64,000 nt of DNA from Luscinia megarhynchos. Taxonomy: Eukaryota > Chordata > Aves > Passeriformes > Turdidae. The DNA is taken from NCBI GenBank assembly GCA_034336665.1, contig CM067572.1:5262286-5326285 (forward strand). The letters run 5' to 3'. The notes below the pieces were generated by a model. It made no database searches. It had not been told where the DNA came from and saw nothing but the letters and a program-made list of their open reading frames with translations. The position numbers and the translations under genes are program-made. This document shows positions 1 to 11,400 of this stretch, one piece after another; the stretch's first letter is position 1, and each line of letters begins with the position of its first letter.

Positions 1-113
1 GCACAGGGCATTTCCTGGGGATTAATGACTGGCTGGGGTTAATGGCCCTTGGCTGCGCTGTGGGCCATCAGCTCCTCCCTGCTGGTCATTAATCTGCAGG
101 AAATGCCCTGTGC
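1..113. repeat. 113-nt near-perfect hairpin with 17-bp terminal inverted arms
   Basis: Bases 1-17 (GCACAGGGCATTTCCTG) are the exact reverse complement of 97-113. After a 3-nt internal mismatch the pairing resumes: 21-29 (ATTAATGAC) with 85-93, then 32-33 with 81-82 and 35-37 with 77-79. It closes with 42-48 (ATGGCCC) against 62-68, leaving a loop at 49-61. So three uninterrupted helices cover most of the segment. The left arm starts at base 1, so it may extend outside the window and no target duplication can be checked. The structure could be a non-autonomous transposon or ancient palindromic repeat, a conserved hairpin element, or a pri-miRNA-like transcript. I do not recognise the sequence as a named family. 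The pairing is certain; the identity is open. Confidence 0.85.
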
Positions 114-2424
114 CAAAATCATTATTGCTGTATTTGGGTTCTTTGAGAGCTGAATTCGGGAACCCACACTGCTCTAATCTGTCAGAGCCTGCTGGGTGCT
201 CTTACATTTAGGCCCTACGTGTTTTTGGTGTTTTTTATCCCTCAGCTCATCTGAAGTTTCCAAACGTTCTCTTAATGGAAAGTATCTGTAACGCTTGAGG
301 TCCTTCAGAAACACTTCACTGAGCAGCAAGCAAGGTAATGGTAAACTTTGTGGTGGAAATAAAGTTCTGTGTAGTGAAAATTTTGGGAAGGAGTGTGTAC
401 TTGGGGGCAGTCTGTGCCTTTTAGCCTGGTCTAGAGCAACAGGCAGAGCATTGGAGCTGGCGTGGGAACCAGGCACTGTGCCTGGGCTTTCTGCTCTGGT
501 GGGATTGCAGGACTCAGGGTCTGCACAAGCTGGAGACCCCTGCTTAAAGCAAAGACCATTTCCATTTTTGCTCTACTGGAAAACTAAGAATAAGAGGAGA
601 TAAATTGATTTTTCTTCTCTACCACCTGCCAACAGTGTGCACAGTGGGGTTGTGTTCGTTCTCCCCAAATGATTTCAAGCTCAGAATGCACAACTTTTTT
701 TATATAGATGTTATGTAGTAAGTTTATGATGTCTTCTTGTACTTCATAGTGAAATTAGCTTAGGGTTGAATATGAAATTACAGAATTTAAGAAAAACCAA
801 CAACAACAACAAAATCCACCCAAAAAACCACCTTCAAGTGGGTCAGTTTACTGTTGTGGCCTGGAAGTGGCAACTCATAACTATTGGCATATTTCTTTAT
901 TTAAAAAAATATATATATCAAACCACACAAAAAGCACCACCTGCATGCCAGCTGCCATTCTTCTATTGATTAAACTATTTGATCATATTAGACCATAGTA
1001 GAAGTAAGGTTATGAAGAAGTGAAGCTTATGCAGCAAGTAGTAAATGCAGTTTTGAGGGACTCAGCTAGTGAATAAAGTTGGTACTGTGCATTCATCTGA
1101 CATTCTTAGATGACTATTTTTATGTCAGTGAATTAATGAATTCACTGAAAAGAGTAAAAAAATCAATGTTGTGCCCTGATTTTTTTTTTCCTTCTTCTTA
1201 AATGCTTTTTTCCTTTGCTCCTTCCTTTCTCTCTGACTCAGGCAGGTCTGTGAAGTGTCCTGCTCTTTCCTTCAGAGGCTTTGCAGGCAGCCTGTTGCTG
1301 TCCCCCTCCCCATCCTCAGATGTATCATGCTGTGAAGCTGCCTTGGGTCAACAGGAAACCTTCAAAAGGTGCATTTCAGATCTTGAAAATGCCACAACGT
1401 GCATGAGGTTTGAAGACAGCTGCAAGCTTAGTAGGGGCTGTCACGTCTCTGTAGACCTTTTTGATGGATTTAGTAGAATTTCAGCAAGGAGAGATGTTTC
1501 ATCAGGAGAAAAGGTCCTGGCTTAGGTCTACATCAAGACTTTTACAGATCTTCAGATTAAGTGTGAGATTTGATTTTTTGGGATGAAAGTATATTCATAA
1601 CCAGTTATTGTGTCTACAAATCAAAGGATTATTTCTGCTGTTGTAGAAGGAAGTAAACAATACTATTATAGCAGCACTTTTTTCTGGATGGAATGGCAAT
1701 TCCTGCTCTGACAATAAGCCTGTAACAAGGAGAAGACAGCTTGCCATTACTAGCTTTCCATGTGCTTTTCAAAAATATATTTTCATGTTCTGTCACATAC
1801 CCACTGAATATTAGAGATGGTGTAGGTAAGTCAGGAAGTTGATATTGTTGTTGATGTGTTTTAGACACTCCATTAGTGAAAGCAAAGAAAAATGCAGTGA
1901 AAAGCAGGGGAGAAACTACAAGCCTGCCTTTGTTTGCCTAATCTAGGAAGATGTAAAGGAATGGACAAAAAATTCTGTTTGTAAAGAAACCTTGCCTAAA
2001 TTCAGAGTATTTTTGTTTTGCTGCTAGTCTGGAAAAGCCATTTTTTATTGCTGTCAGACTGTAAACTTTAAGCAGAAAATATCTAGTCTATCCTGCAGCC
2101 TTCTGAGTTGGTAGGCATCCATTTACTTTACAAACCTTTGCCTACTCTCTCACAAAGACCATGGAGATTTTTTCTTTGGATGTAGGGATGGGAGAGAAAG
2201 GGCTCCTAGGGGAAAGGCAGTAATGAGAAATGGATTTTCCAGCTTCTTGTTTCTCTGCATCCAGCCTTGATAAGGACTGGTCAGAATGGATCCCTGGCAC
2301 CAAGCAGTGGAGGATCCCCTTCTGGCTGTGTTGGCCTCATTAAGGGATGTGCATCAGTCCTGGTGACTTGTGTATGTGTAAATAATTCCTGAAGTACACA
2401 CAAGGATAAACCAGGCTTCGGGTC
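114..2424. other. Non-coding single-copy DNA
   Basis: No gene is supported. Open frames are short, lack family resemblance and appear on both strands. An AT-rich patch with A and TA runs lies near 900-925. A long pyrimidine-rich stretch at about 1183-1241 ends in CAG and resembles a splice acceptor, but no convincing exon or donor follows. Nothing else stands out. Confidence 0.6.
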
Positions 2425-2520
2425 TGTGCTGGTTTTGGCTGGGGTAGAGTTAATTTCCATCATGGTGGAGAGTGCTGCTGTTGTGAGACACACCCAGCTA
2501 TTTTACTTGGTAGTGTCAGG
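2425..2520 (+). mobile_element. Avian LTR-like fragment
   Basis: The segment opens with TGTGCTGGTTTTGGCTGGGG followed by TAGAGTTAATTTCC. This closely resembles a start sequence I associate with LTRs of avian endogenous retroviruses (TGTGCTGGTTTTGGCTGGGA, then a TAGAGTTAATTT block). Similarity fades after about 100 bp; no second LTR, primer-binding site or internal retroviral frame is visible. It would be an old solo-LTR remnant. The family name is not recoverable by eye, and the right boundary is approximate. Confidence 0.45.
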
Positions 2521-4297
2521 ATGTGAAATGAAAGGTGTTTTTTGTTGGTTTTGTGCTCCTCAGATCACTGGTTTTACATAAGGTTGACCAGCTACCAGTT
2601 ATTTTCTACTCAGAGGCACAAACAAGGCTGAAGAGTTCAGAATGATCTTTGTCTCAGGTAGAGGTCAGGGCTATCTTTACTGTGTGGTTAAAACAGCTGT
2701 CAGAAATTGAGAAAATGTTAATTAAAATGTTGTGGGCTGCAGACAACATTTCCATTAAAATTAAATTTAAATGGAGACTTCTAAAGCAGATTTGCTGGAG
2801 CCAGAGCCATCAGGATCCTGATGAAGCTGACTAGTTCAGATGGTCTGATGTACACAGCAGAATGCCAATATTTGATTGTCACATACCATACTCATTTAAC
2901 CTACTATGGCTTTGTGTGTGTTTCCAGAAATTATCCCAGTTTTATCTTACTGTGATGTTTTTCTAGCTGCCCTAAAGTTTATAGAGCAATATTTAGAACA
3001 TGGCAAAAAACGTGGAAGCAGAATGATTCCCATGTTTTATATACTGCATGTAATATTCATTCAGAAGAAGGATGATTTTGTTAGCTGCTATTTTTCATTG
3101 TAAAAATTCATGGGTGGTTGTGTACATTTCTTAGCTAGATTTTAGCTGCTATTTGTCTTTGCTTCTCATTTCCTACCTGCCAAACATTTGCATGTGTAAT
3201 CCCAAGAAAGAGATGGAGGCTGTGATAGTGATTATTAATTGTAGAATAGTAAGTAGCTGTCAGTAACACTTTAAAAACTTGTTAGCCAGATACTTGTCTA
3301 TATGTATGTGTTAGTTTTGTTGGCTTCAGCAGAAATTTATCATTCTCTTTGAAATGTGGAACATCTTAGGGGAAAGATGGACTCATAGCATTTGCAAACC
3401 CCAAGGTACCAGGAGAGCTCAGTTTGCAATCATAGAGAGAAGCAATCATACCCAAGAGACATCACTACTGGACTAAGAAAAATGTTTGCCAATCAGCAAT
3501 ATATAATGAATAATGAACAATATTTGTCATCTCCCTGAAAGTGGGGCATTGCAATACAAGTTGTACAGCTGTTATTGTTTAATTGCAGCTGGATTAATAA
3601 AACGTAATTTTTACAGCCCATTTGCAATATACCACTGGGGAATAGGTTTTATTACCACTTTGGGTGTCTCTTAGTTAATAATTTGTGCCTTTTGAGCATC
3701 AGTGTTTGGCTTCAAATCCCAGATACAAGTTTATTAAAAATTGTAATAGTTCTTAGAGACCATAAAATGAAATGAAGTGCACAAAATGTGCGTTTCCAGT
3801 GCTTGAGTTTAAAACCATTTTTTACTTGACTAATTTCAGTGTTTCCAGGACTTGAAAGTATTGAATTTAAATAATGGTTAAATACTTAATTTGCTAGACA
3901 TACAACATAATTTTCAATAGATTGTTTATATTTGTTAGTAATTAAAGATTCAGAATGGCACTGAGAGGATGTGGTCATAATATGTAATTTTTTAAAACTT
4001 GCCCAGTGTTTTTGCAAAGCAATGGCAATGCAGGGAAACTGGAGTGATATTTGAAGTCAGAAACAAGAACAAGACTAGTTAAATTTTCTGATTTACAGAA
4101 TAAGGCTGACCTGCTCCAAAAAAAAAAAAAGACAACCCTTTCACAGATAAACTGGGCCTTGCTCCTGGTTGAATGGAATCTCCTGTTAAAGTCAAGGGTC
4201 AGTCAGTTCTTAGCTAATTTCCCTTTGCTTATCACTGGCAGTTTCTCTGAGCAAGTGTCAGAGATACAAAGGTGCCTCTGGATGAAAACACTTCCCT
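2521..4297. other. Non-coding DNA with a candidate conserved element
   Basis: No gene is supported. The stretch is AT-rich. At 3541-3690 it carries a dense run of TAATTG, CAGCTG, GGATTAA and TTGCAAT motifs with little simple repeat, which is the texture of a conserved regulatory element (inference only). An A13 run lies at 4118-4130. Confidence 0.5.
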
Positions 4298-4330
4298 AGA
4301 AATTCCCTGAGACAACTGGGGGAATTTCCC
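4298..4330. promoter_or_regulatory. Pair of kappaB-like motifs
   Basis: A perfect palindromic kappaB-type site, GGGAATTTCCC, occupies 4320-4330. A second half-like site reads GAAATTCCC at 4299-4307, which is GGGAATTTC on the other strand. The spacing of about two helical turns is compatible with cooperative binding by Rel-family dimers. The motif match is visible; function is inference, because 10-11-bp matches occur by chance in 64 kb. Confidence 0.3.
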
Positions 4331-7300
4331 AGCTGTCTGTGAAAATGGGCTCTGCTCCATGTGCAGGTGTCTGAATCTCTCAGCCATCCACATCCAGCAG
4401 TCACTCCCATTGAATTACTCTGAAACACAGAGAAACAAAACCCTCTCTTATTTTGGGGATGTGGGACTTGTGCTTCCCCTTTGGTTATTTCAAGATTTTA
4501 AGCAGGTGGTGAGAAGGTGCCAGGGTGCAGATGTTGCTGCCTGATGCTGAGAATGTGCTGCTCTGTCTGCTGTTCTCTGGGCTGTCTGTCTCAGTAGATA
4601 CAAGTAAAAGCTGATATTTTTGGGATGGAAAATGTTGAAAAGGCTCTTCTACAAGTGGGACAGGGTTTTTTGACTCTGGTTAAACAAGCATGGTACCTGG
4701 TGATTCCAGTTCCTTTTACAGCACAGTGCTATAACTCAATTGGTTAAATTGAGCAAATATTGCTAGAATGAAATGGGAAATAAACAGTTCTACTGCTAGC
4801 ATTTACAGGAGCTTACCAAAAGCTGGCTTGCTCTTCTCTGTGTTAAAAAAGCAGCTTGGGTAAACATTTGGAAAAAGATTTCCAGAACCCTTAATCCAAA
4901 TTCTGTCAGCATCAGGGGGAAGGCAGAAGAGGAGGAGGCTTAGAAAAGATGATACTCTGCAATATTCAGAAAAACTCAATTTCAGAATTAGATTTTTGCC
5001 AGAAAATTGATTCTGTTCCTTGTTAGTGCAGTGCTTGGAGCACAGGTGAGTTAAGTGTGTGCAGCAACCAAGCCCACTGTATAAAAGGTGTTCTTTGATC
5101 TTGCAGCCATTGTCCAGCACTTGTACATAATTACAAGCAGCTAACCCTGCCTTTTTAAAAATGCTGATATTTACCATGATTATTTGGGCAGAGAAATGGT
5201 AAAGCAGCTTTGCTGTAGTGTTGCTGTTATGGCCAGTCTTTTTTTATGTTGAATACATGTCTGTTACTCCTTCATCCTTTTAAGATTTTATTCTGAATAT
5301 TGATATTGGTCCTGTGCCAGGGAAACCCTCTCCCATCTTTAGTTTATTCCATTCTTATCCAAAATAACGGGTCACAGGGCAGGATTAACACAGCCCTTAT
5401 GTGGATGAATTCAGAGCAAGACTAAGGTGAGAACAGAGAAAGGTGGAGAGCTTGCTCTAGGCAAACATTAAATGTAATGTCTCTCCTACCCTCAGATAAA
5501 TCCTCTTAATTCTGAGCATTGTGGGGAAGGGAGGGATCAAAGATGAACCTGTTCCTCGCTGAAACAGGAATTTGCTTAAAGGTGAGAGCAGAGTAAAAGG
5601 AGCTGTGTTACACTTGAACTGTAATTGATGCAACTGTGTCAGGGTTTGAAGGATCATGCACTGCACAAAGCTTCAATAGAAGAGCAGTCCAGCTGTAGTC
5701 CTGCTTTTTTTGTTCCTGTTTTCCTTGCTGTGTGATGATTTTCCTTGCTGTGCCTGCATTGCTTTGCATGTGATGATAGTACTTGTGTGAAAAGACAATT
5801 TAATTTAGTTCTTTAGATCGTTAAGGAATTTGATCTTGAAAACTAAAACTGAGTAATAAATATGAGCTTTTTGTATCTCTTGCCAGATAATTTTGTCTGA
5901 ATTAAATATTTGAAAGAGTCAGAGTGAAACAGGGAGACCCAACCTCTAGTCATTCCCACATGTCATGTGATTGTCACTAAAACAAGATTTGCCTTGTATG
6001 GGCACTTCGTTATTAAAGTTTGTCCATGGGAATCCTGGCTGAGCCTGGGATTTCTGTTAGACAACTTGACACATGACTTTCTTGGTACTCACAAAAAATC
6101 TATGAGGTTTGACTTTTAATCTCAGGAGGTAGTACAGACAGATGCTCACTGTTTGTGTTCAGTAATACCCAAGTGGAAAAGCTGTTGCAGGATCTCCTAT
6201 GAATTAATTTTTCCTGGTAATTAATTGTCTGAAAACCTGAGGGGGTAAGCTGGGAGAAATTCTTCATGAGTATTGCAGCACCTGAAGGGGAAGGTTAAAG
6301 TGTAGAAAGTGCATTAAGCTGCTGACTCTTGTTTGTGCCTTCTGAAAATTCTCCCATCTCTTTATTTTCACAGCCACGTGAAGATCCAGGGTACTGATTT
6401 AAAGCATGATAATAATTTGGATTTGCTTGTGGTGTTAGCATTCAGATGTATATTTTTATTATCTTGAGGCACTGAGGAAATTGGCTGTGAGCATTTATAT
6501 TAAGCATTGTTCTGGCTCCACATTTTCCAGTGTGCTTGTGGCCATGGCATTATACATCCTTGGTGGATACAAAGATGCTCATGAAATGTTAAGGCTGAGT
6601 GTATTTAATTTCATGTCAAGAAGGACTCCCTGCCACAGTGTTCAGCTGAGCCATTGTGAATAACTGTCAGTCTCAACACTGACATAAAGCATTTTTGTGT
6701 GTGTGTGATGTGAGTGTTTGTGGATTCAAAGCCCTTTTTTGTTGATGTATTTTAAAATTCTACAACAACTGGGCTTTCTGCTCTTCAGAACGTGCAGAGC
6801 AGTTTGGCTTTGTGCTTCTTGGGGCCTGCTAAAGTGGCCTTCAGCTTGGGGGTGGATATCCTCAGACCTTAACAGACCTTAATAGTTCCATTAATATGTT
6901 TCAAAATTTATATATGTACAAAATAAGTGTATATTTCAAAATCATATGCCAGTCTTCTTTCATTGAGCTTTCATATTAATTTCTTGTGTCACTGTCAATG
7001 CTGGAATATATGTGAGCAACTTTTTATGAAAAAACCTTTTGATATTGATAATGTTTTGTAATAGTAAAGCCAGCAGCAAGATAAAAATCAGGAAATGATT
7101 GGCCACAAAGAAATGGAAGGGAAAAGCACCATCCTGATGGAAAAAAACTGATTTTTTGTTTAAAACACACTGGGTAGAAGTTAGCCAGTCTTCAGGAAGC
7201 ATAAAATGCCATTATCCAGCATTTAGGCACTTGCTAATACTGGATGTGATTTCTAATTGCTTCTGTACTTTGTCATTGTTCAACACAATCAAATCAAATT

Positions 7301-8089
7301 GGCCAGAAAATTTTTCTTGGATCCTCATAGTCCATGACTATGTTTTTACTGTTATTGTTCCAGCTTCTTTTTCATCACCCCAACCTTTACTGCTTCGTTA
7401 AGTCTAAAATTAGACTTTGATAATCAGCCTATTTTATTGGAATTATCAAAAAGAAAGAAATGTACATGGCAAAGTTGGAGGGGAGGCTCCAGCAATGTAT
7501 TTTATTTCATGCTTAGCAGTTCCTTGAGAGTTATCAAAGTCAGGGATCCTTTATTTGTGATTAAATACTCCTCACTTTAAAATCATGACTAATAAATGTC
7601 AAGTGCAAGAAGAGGCACTATTATTCAGTGAAGGTCCTTGGATGTATTTTAGGGTGAAAATGTGTAGGCATGAAGGTTGTTAATTTTTTAAATGTTGTAG
7701 GGTTGGTATCATTACAAAATCATAAAGTTAACCACTTCAGATAAAGCTTAAAAATCATTGAAACATTTGGGGAGCTCTTATACTACAGGAAGCTCTTGAC
7801 ATTTATGGTAATTAAAAGTGAAGGTATCTATTAAATACTTAAGTTATTCATATAAACACCGAGCTGGTGTGCAACTGTAAGAGTTTATGTATCTTAATTA
7901 GAGCTGGTCAGAGCTGTTCAGTGAAACTGTTTTCTGTGTTTGGTGGTGGCTGGGTTTTATGTTTTAATGATACCCAAAACCTTTGAGGAAACATTGACAT
8001 AAATGCTTTGGGAGTCCCCTGGAATGAGATTTATTATCTTGCAATTGGCAGATCCAGTTTGGTTCCTGCAAGGCAAGGATTTGCAGTGC
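4331..8089. other. Non-coding DNA with small tandem duplications
   Basis: No gene is supported. Two short direct duplications are clear: the 14-mer TTTTCCTTGCTGTG at 5719-5732 and 5739-5752 (period 20), and CAGACCTTAA repeated exactly at 6863-6872 and 6873-6882. A (TG)6 run lies at 6696-6707. The rest is ordinary AT-rich sequence. Confidence 0.55.
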
Positions 8090-8482
8090 CTGGAGCATCT
8101 CTTTGTGAGACAGGCTGAGACAGTTGGGGTTGTTCAGCCTGGAGAAGAGAAGGCTCTGGGGATGCCTTGGAGCCCCTTGCAGTGCCTCCAGGAGAGCTGG
8201 AGAAGGGTGTGGAGTGATGGACAAGGAGGAATAGCAGCAAACTAAAAGAGAGTAGGTTTAGATTGGATGTTCAGAAGAAATTCTTGGCTGTGAGGGTGGG
8301 GAGGCACAGTTGCACAGAGAAGCTGTGGCTGCCCCATCCCTGGAAGTGCCCAAGGCCAGGCTGGGCAGGGCTTGGGTCAGCCTGGGATGGAGCAATGTGT
8401 CCCTGCCCATGGCAGGGGAAAGAGATGGGCTCTAAGGTCCCTCCCAGCCCAAAACACCCTGTCATTCTCTGATGATTCTCTC
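8090..8482 (+). mobile_element. CR1 LINE, 5'-truncated 3' end
   Basis: CR1 is the dominant non-LTR retrotransposon of birds. This copy follows the CR1 consensus over about 390 bp: GGTTGTTCAGCCTGGAGAAG near 8129, GGAGAGCTGGAGAAGGG near 8191, GAAGAAATTCTTGGCTGTGA near 8275, AAGCTGTGGCTGCCCCATCC near 8320 and CCCTGCCCATGGCAGGGG near 8401. The end reads GGTCCCTCCCAGCCCAAAAC followed by ATTCTCTGATGATTCTCT, the short tandem tail that replaces poly(A) in CR1. It is severely 5'-truncated, includes none of the reverse-transcriptase frame, and is diverged, so it is an old inactive copy. The left edge is approximate. Confidence 0.93.
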
Positions 8483-11400
8483 CCTTTGCTCTTGTGTATG
8501 TGTCTTGCAGTCTGTTTTGGCATGGGTGTTCTGTGCCCTGTGTGGTTTTTTTGTTTCTAATGAAGGACAGGAAAATACAAATCTTTCATTTCTCAGTTGA
8601 TCTTGGCCCCAGTGACGTGGCTGATTTTCCTGATCCTGACTTGAAACCATTAACTCACATACTAGGATTTAAGAGAATCTAGAGAGAATTGTATTTAGAA
8701 CCACATTTTGGAAAGTTACTCTTTCTGTTGGGCAGCATCAGCAGAATGTTAGTTCTCAGTGCTCTTTTAAAAGTTATAGGAATTAGGTCTAACCTAACCT
8801 ATGGAGAAAAACATTATTGTCACCACTTACTTGATTGTAAGTCTATTTTAATGCAGCTTGCAGACTGCACCCCTAACATTTCTGTCTATTCTTGCCTATT
8901 ACTATAACATTTGGGGGCTTTCCTGCCCAACAGTGAGAGCTTCCCATCTCTAGGATGGGCTTTTTTTTTTATTTCCCCCTCTTCTTGAAGGAAAAACAAT
9001 GTGCATTTGGGTTGTGCAGCAATTAAGGATGCACCAAAAACTATCTGGTTGAGCTAATGTGTAACACTAAGCTCTACTGTAGAGAATAGCTCTGTTATTG
9101 AAGCACAGCCATGGAAGTAGCACTGTAATTGGCAAGGCATTTTCTTTCCAGTGATGAAAGGCTCCCCTTGTAAAACTGTGAAATCTCTTCCCAGTTTGTA
9201 GTTGTTTTTTTCACACTGGACAGCCCTTTTGGTGGTGGACACAACCAGAATAAAATACTGGATAGCAGATTGGCACCTCATTGTAACCTCTTAAAAATTA
9301 CACTAACACCAAAAATATTTTTTGAAACCATATTATTTCAGCTGAGAAATATTTATATACTTTATATACTTTAAAGGCTTTTGTAGAAACATGTTTCAAT
9401 GCATTTCAGAAGAGATTTTGAGCATGCTGTGTTCAAATTTGATAAATGTGCCACTCTCCTCAGTTTGCAAATGCAAGTCTTTTCAATGTGCTTTTTCATG
9501 CATTAGGCTTTTAATACTTACTTTTCCACACGTGCCCTGGAGAAAAGCATGCAATCCACTGTTACTCTGAGGTAAACTGGATTTCAGTGTAGTCTGCTTC
9601 AAATTAAATGAAATTGTTTATTAGTTTTGCAGTTCTGGAGAGCAGAGGCACCCTTGGGTTTTCATTGAGCTGATGAGGGATATGTTAGCCTATACATCCA
9701 AAGAGGGCTGATGCTAATTGGGCTTTTCACTTTGATAAAGTCCTTGGTTTCAATGATGATACGCAGGTTAGCTGCATCTTTTAATTAACAAAAAAAAATT
9801 AAATTTCTCTGCTGGAATTCCCTAACTGGTGAGTGGTTTCTATATGCAAGTATGCTCTCTTGTGGTAAGCCATTTTATTGAATCCTCCACCAGTTTGAAA
9901 TTGTAACAAATTCTATTTCAAACGATTATATTTTTAGTCATTTATTGTCATGCAGTTGTTTCCAGGGTTTACAGTGTGCCTTGCAATGGCAGAGCTCTGG
10001 ATTTGGAGTGTGTGACTGTGCATATTTTGCAGTTCTGTTCAGTGCAGTGAGTTGCATCCAGTGCTTGAGCAGCACATGACTTTTGTGGTAGCATTCAGGA
10101 AATTCAGCATTCAGCTTGCTGTGGAATAAAATGCTGTGTGACTGACAGTGATTGTGTGATTCAGGGTGTGATACTTGTACAGCCTCTACACATCAGGTAG
10201 TAAAACCAGAGAGGATTCTAGTGCTGAAGCACCTTTATCAAATCCTAGTAACTGCATTTGTGCTTGTTGCAACAGCTAAAATGCTATTTAATTGAATCTG
10301 AGTCTCAGAAATTCAGTTACTCTGCTTTTGTCCAATAACAAAGAGTGTGGGGGAAAAAAGAGGCAAAACAACCCAAACCTTGCTGTGATGTGGGTACTCC
10401 TGGGTGGTGTGACTGCCCAGGTGCATTTCTTTGCTCAGTGTTGCAGCAGGCCTTTCTCAACTATACTGATAAATTAAAAAGGCATAAAATCAAAACACAT
10501 CTCACTTGCCTCCTCTTAAAAACATCAGCAAGACTGTTTTAGTTTTCCTGATTAGCTTAATATCAAGGAAGTATAACTTAATAAATGGCTGAGATGCCTG
10601 TAATCCTCTGTGTATTTCTCATATGGCAGCTGGGATTTCTATCCAGATTCTTTACTGGCTGAGTAATTTCCATATACATTTCTGTAGTGTTTTGCCTGGG
10701 GGTGAGGATAGCCAAATGTCAGCAGAAACATGAGGTTATGTTCAAATGATCTCAGTCATGCAAGTCGTGGATACTTTCCCTTCAAGGAAAATAAGGCTGT
10801 AAAGGAGAATTTCAGAGAATGTTTTTTTGAGGGCCATGAAATTTGCGAAATCCACTTAAACCCAGAAACACTGGGCACATTTCTTGTGAGCACAACTGCT
10901 GCTGTTGACTTTTGTGGAAGTTTTGGCAGGCTGGAGAGTCCAGGATCACATTCCCATGGTTGCAGAGATGATGTGATGTGTGCCTCTGTGCGTGAACATT
11001 TAATGTCAAAACAATCAATTATGCAGCAGGTGTGGGCTATAGTGGAATGATCTCATTTGGCACAGAACTTGTGTAGGAAAGTAAGAGATGGATGGGATAA
11101 GAGCATGCTGGAGTGATACCTTCCATTTGCTGGAGCTTAATTTGTTTGAGGAGATGAGCAGCGTTTTTAAAAAAGAACTTTCTGTTGCATTCATGATATT
11201 TCATTTGTTATTCTTTAATATCAATTACAGCTTCATTCAGTGAGAACTGAAAAGTGTGACCCTGTCTTCCAGTTTTCTTCTCTTTTTATGTAACCTGGAA
11301 GAAACAGGGAGTTTAAAAGGTTCAGCATGTGACTCATTGACTCAGCTCTTCACGAGAGCTTAATAGACCCAGTGCAGAAACCTGTGCTAGAAGCTTAATA

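Noticed and set aside
5768..5855. C/D-box snoRNA-like GTGATGA ... CTGA spacing
   Set aside because: No terminal stem joins the boxes, and both motifs are common by chance.
7964..8560. Several overlapping open frames on both strands
   Set aside because: They lie in and around the non-coding CR1 3' end and carry none of the reverse-transcriptase sequence.
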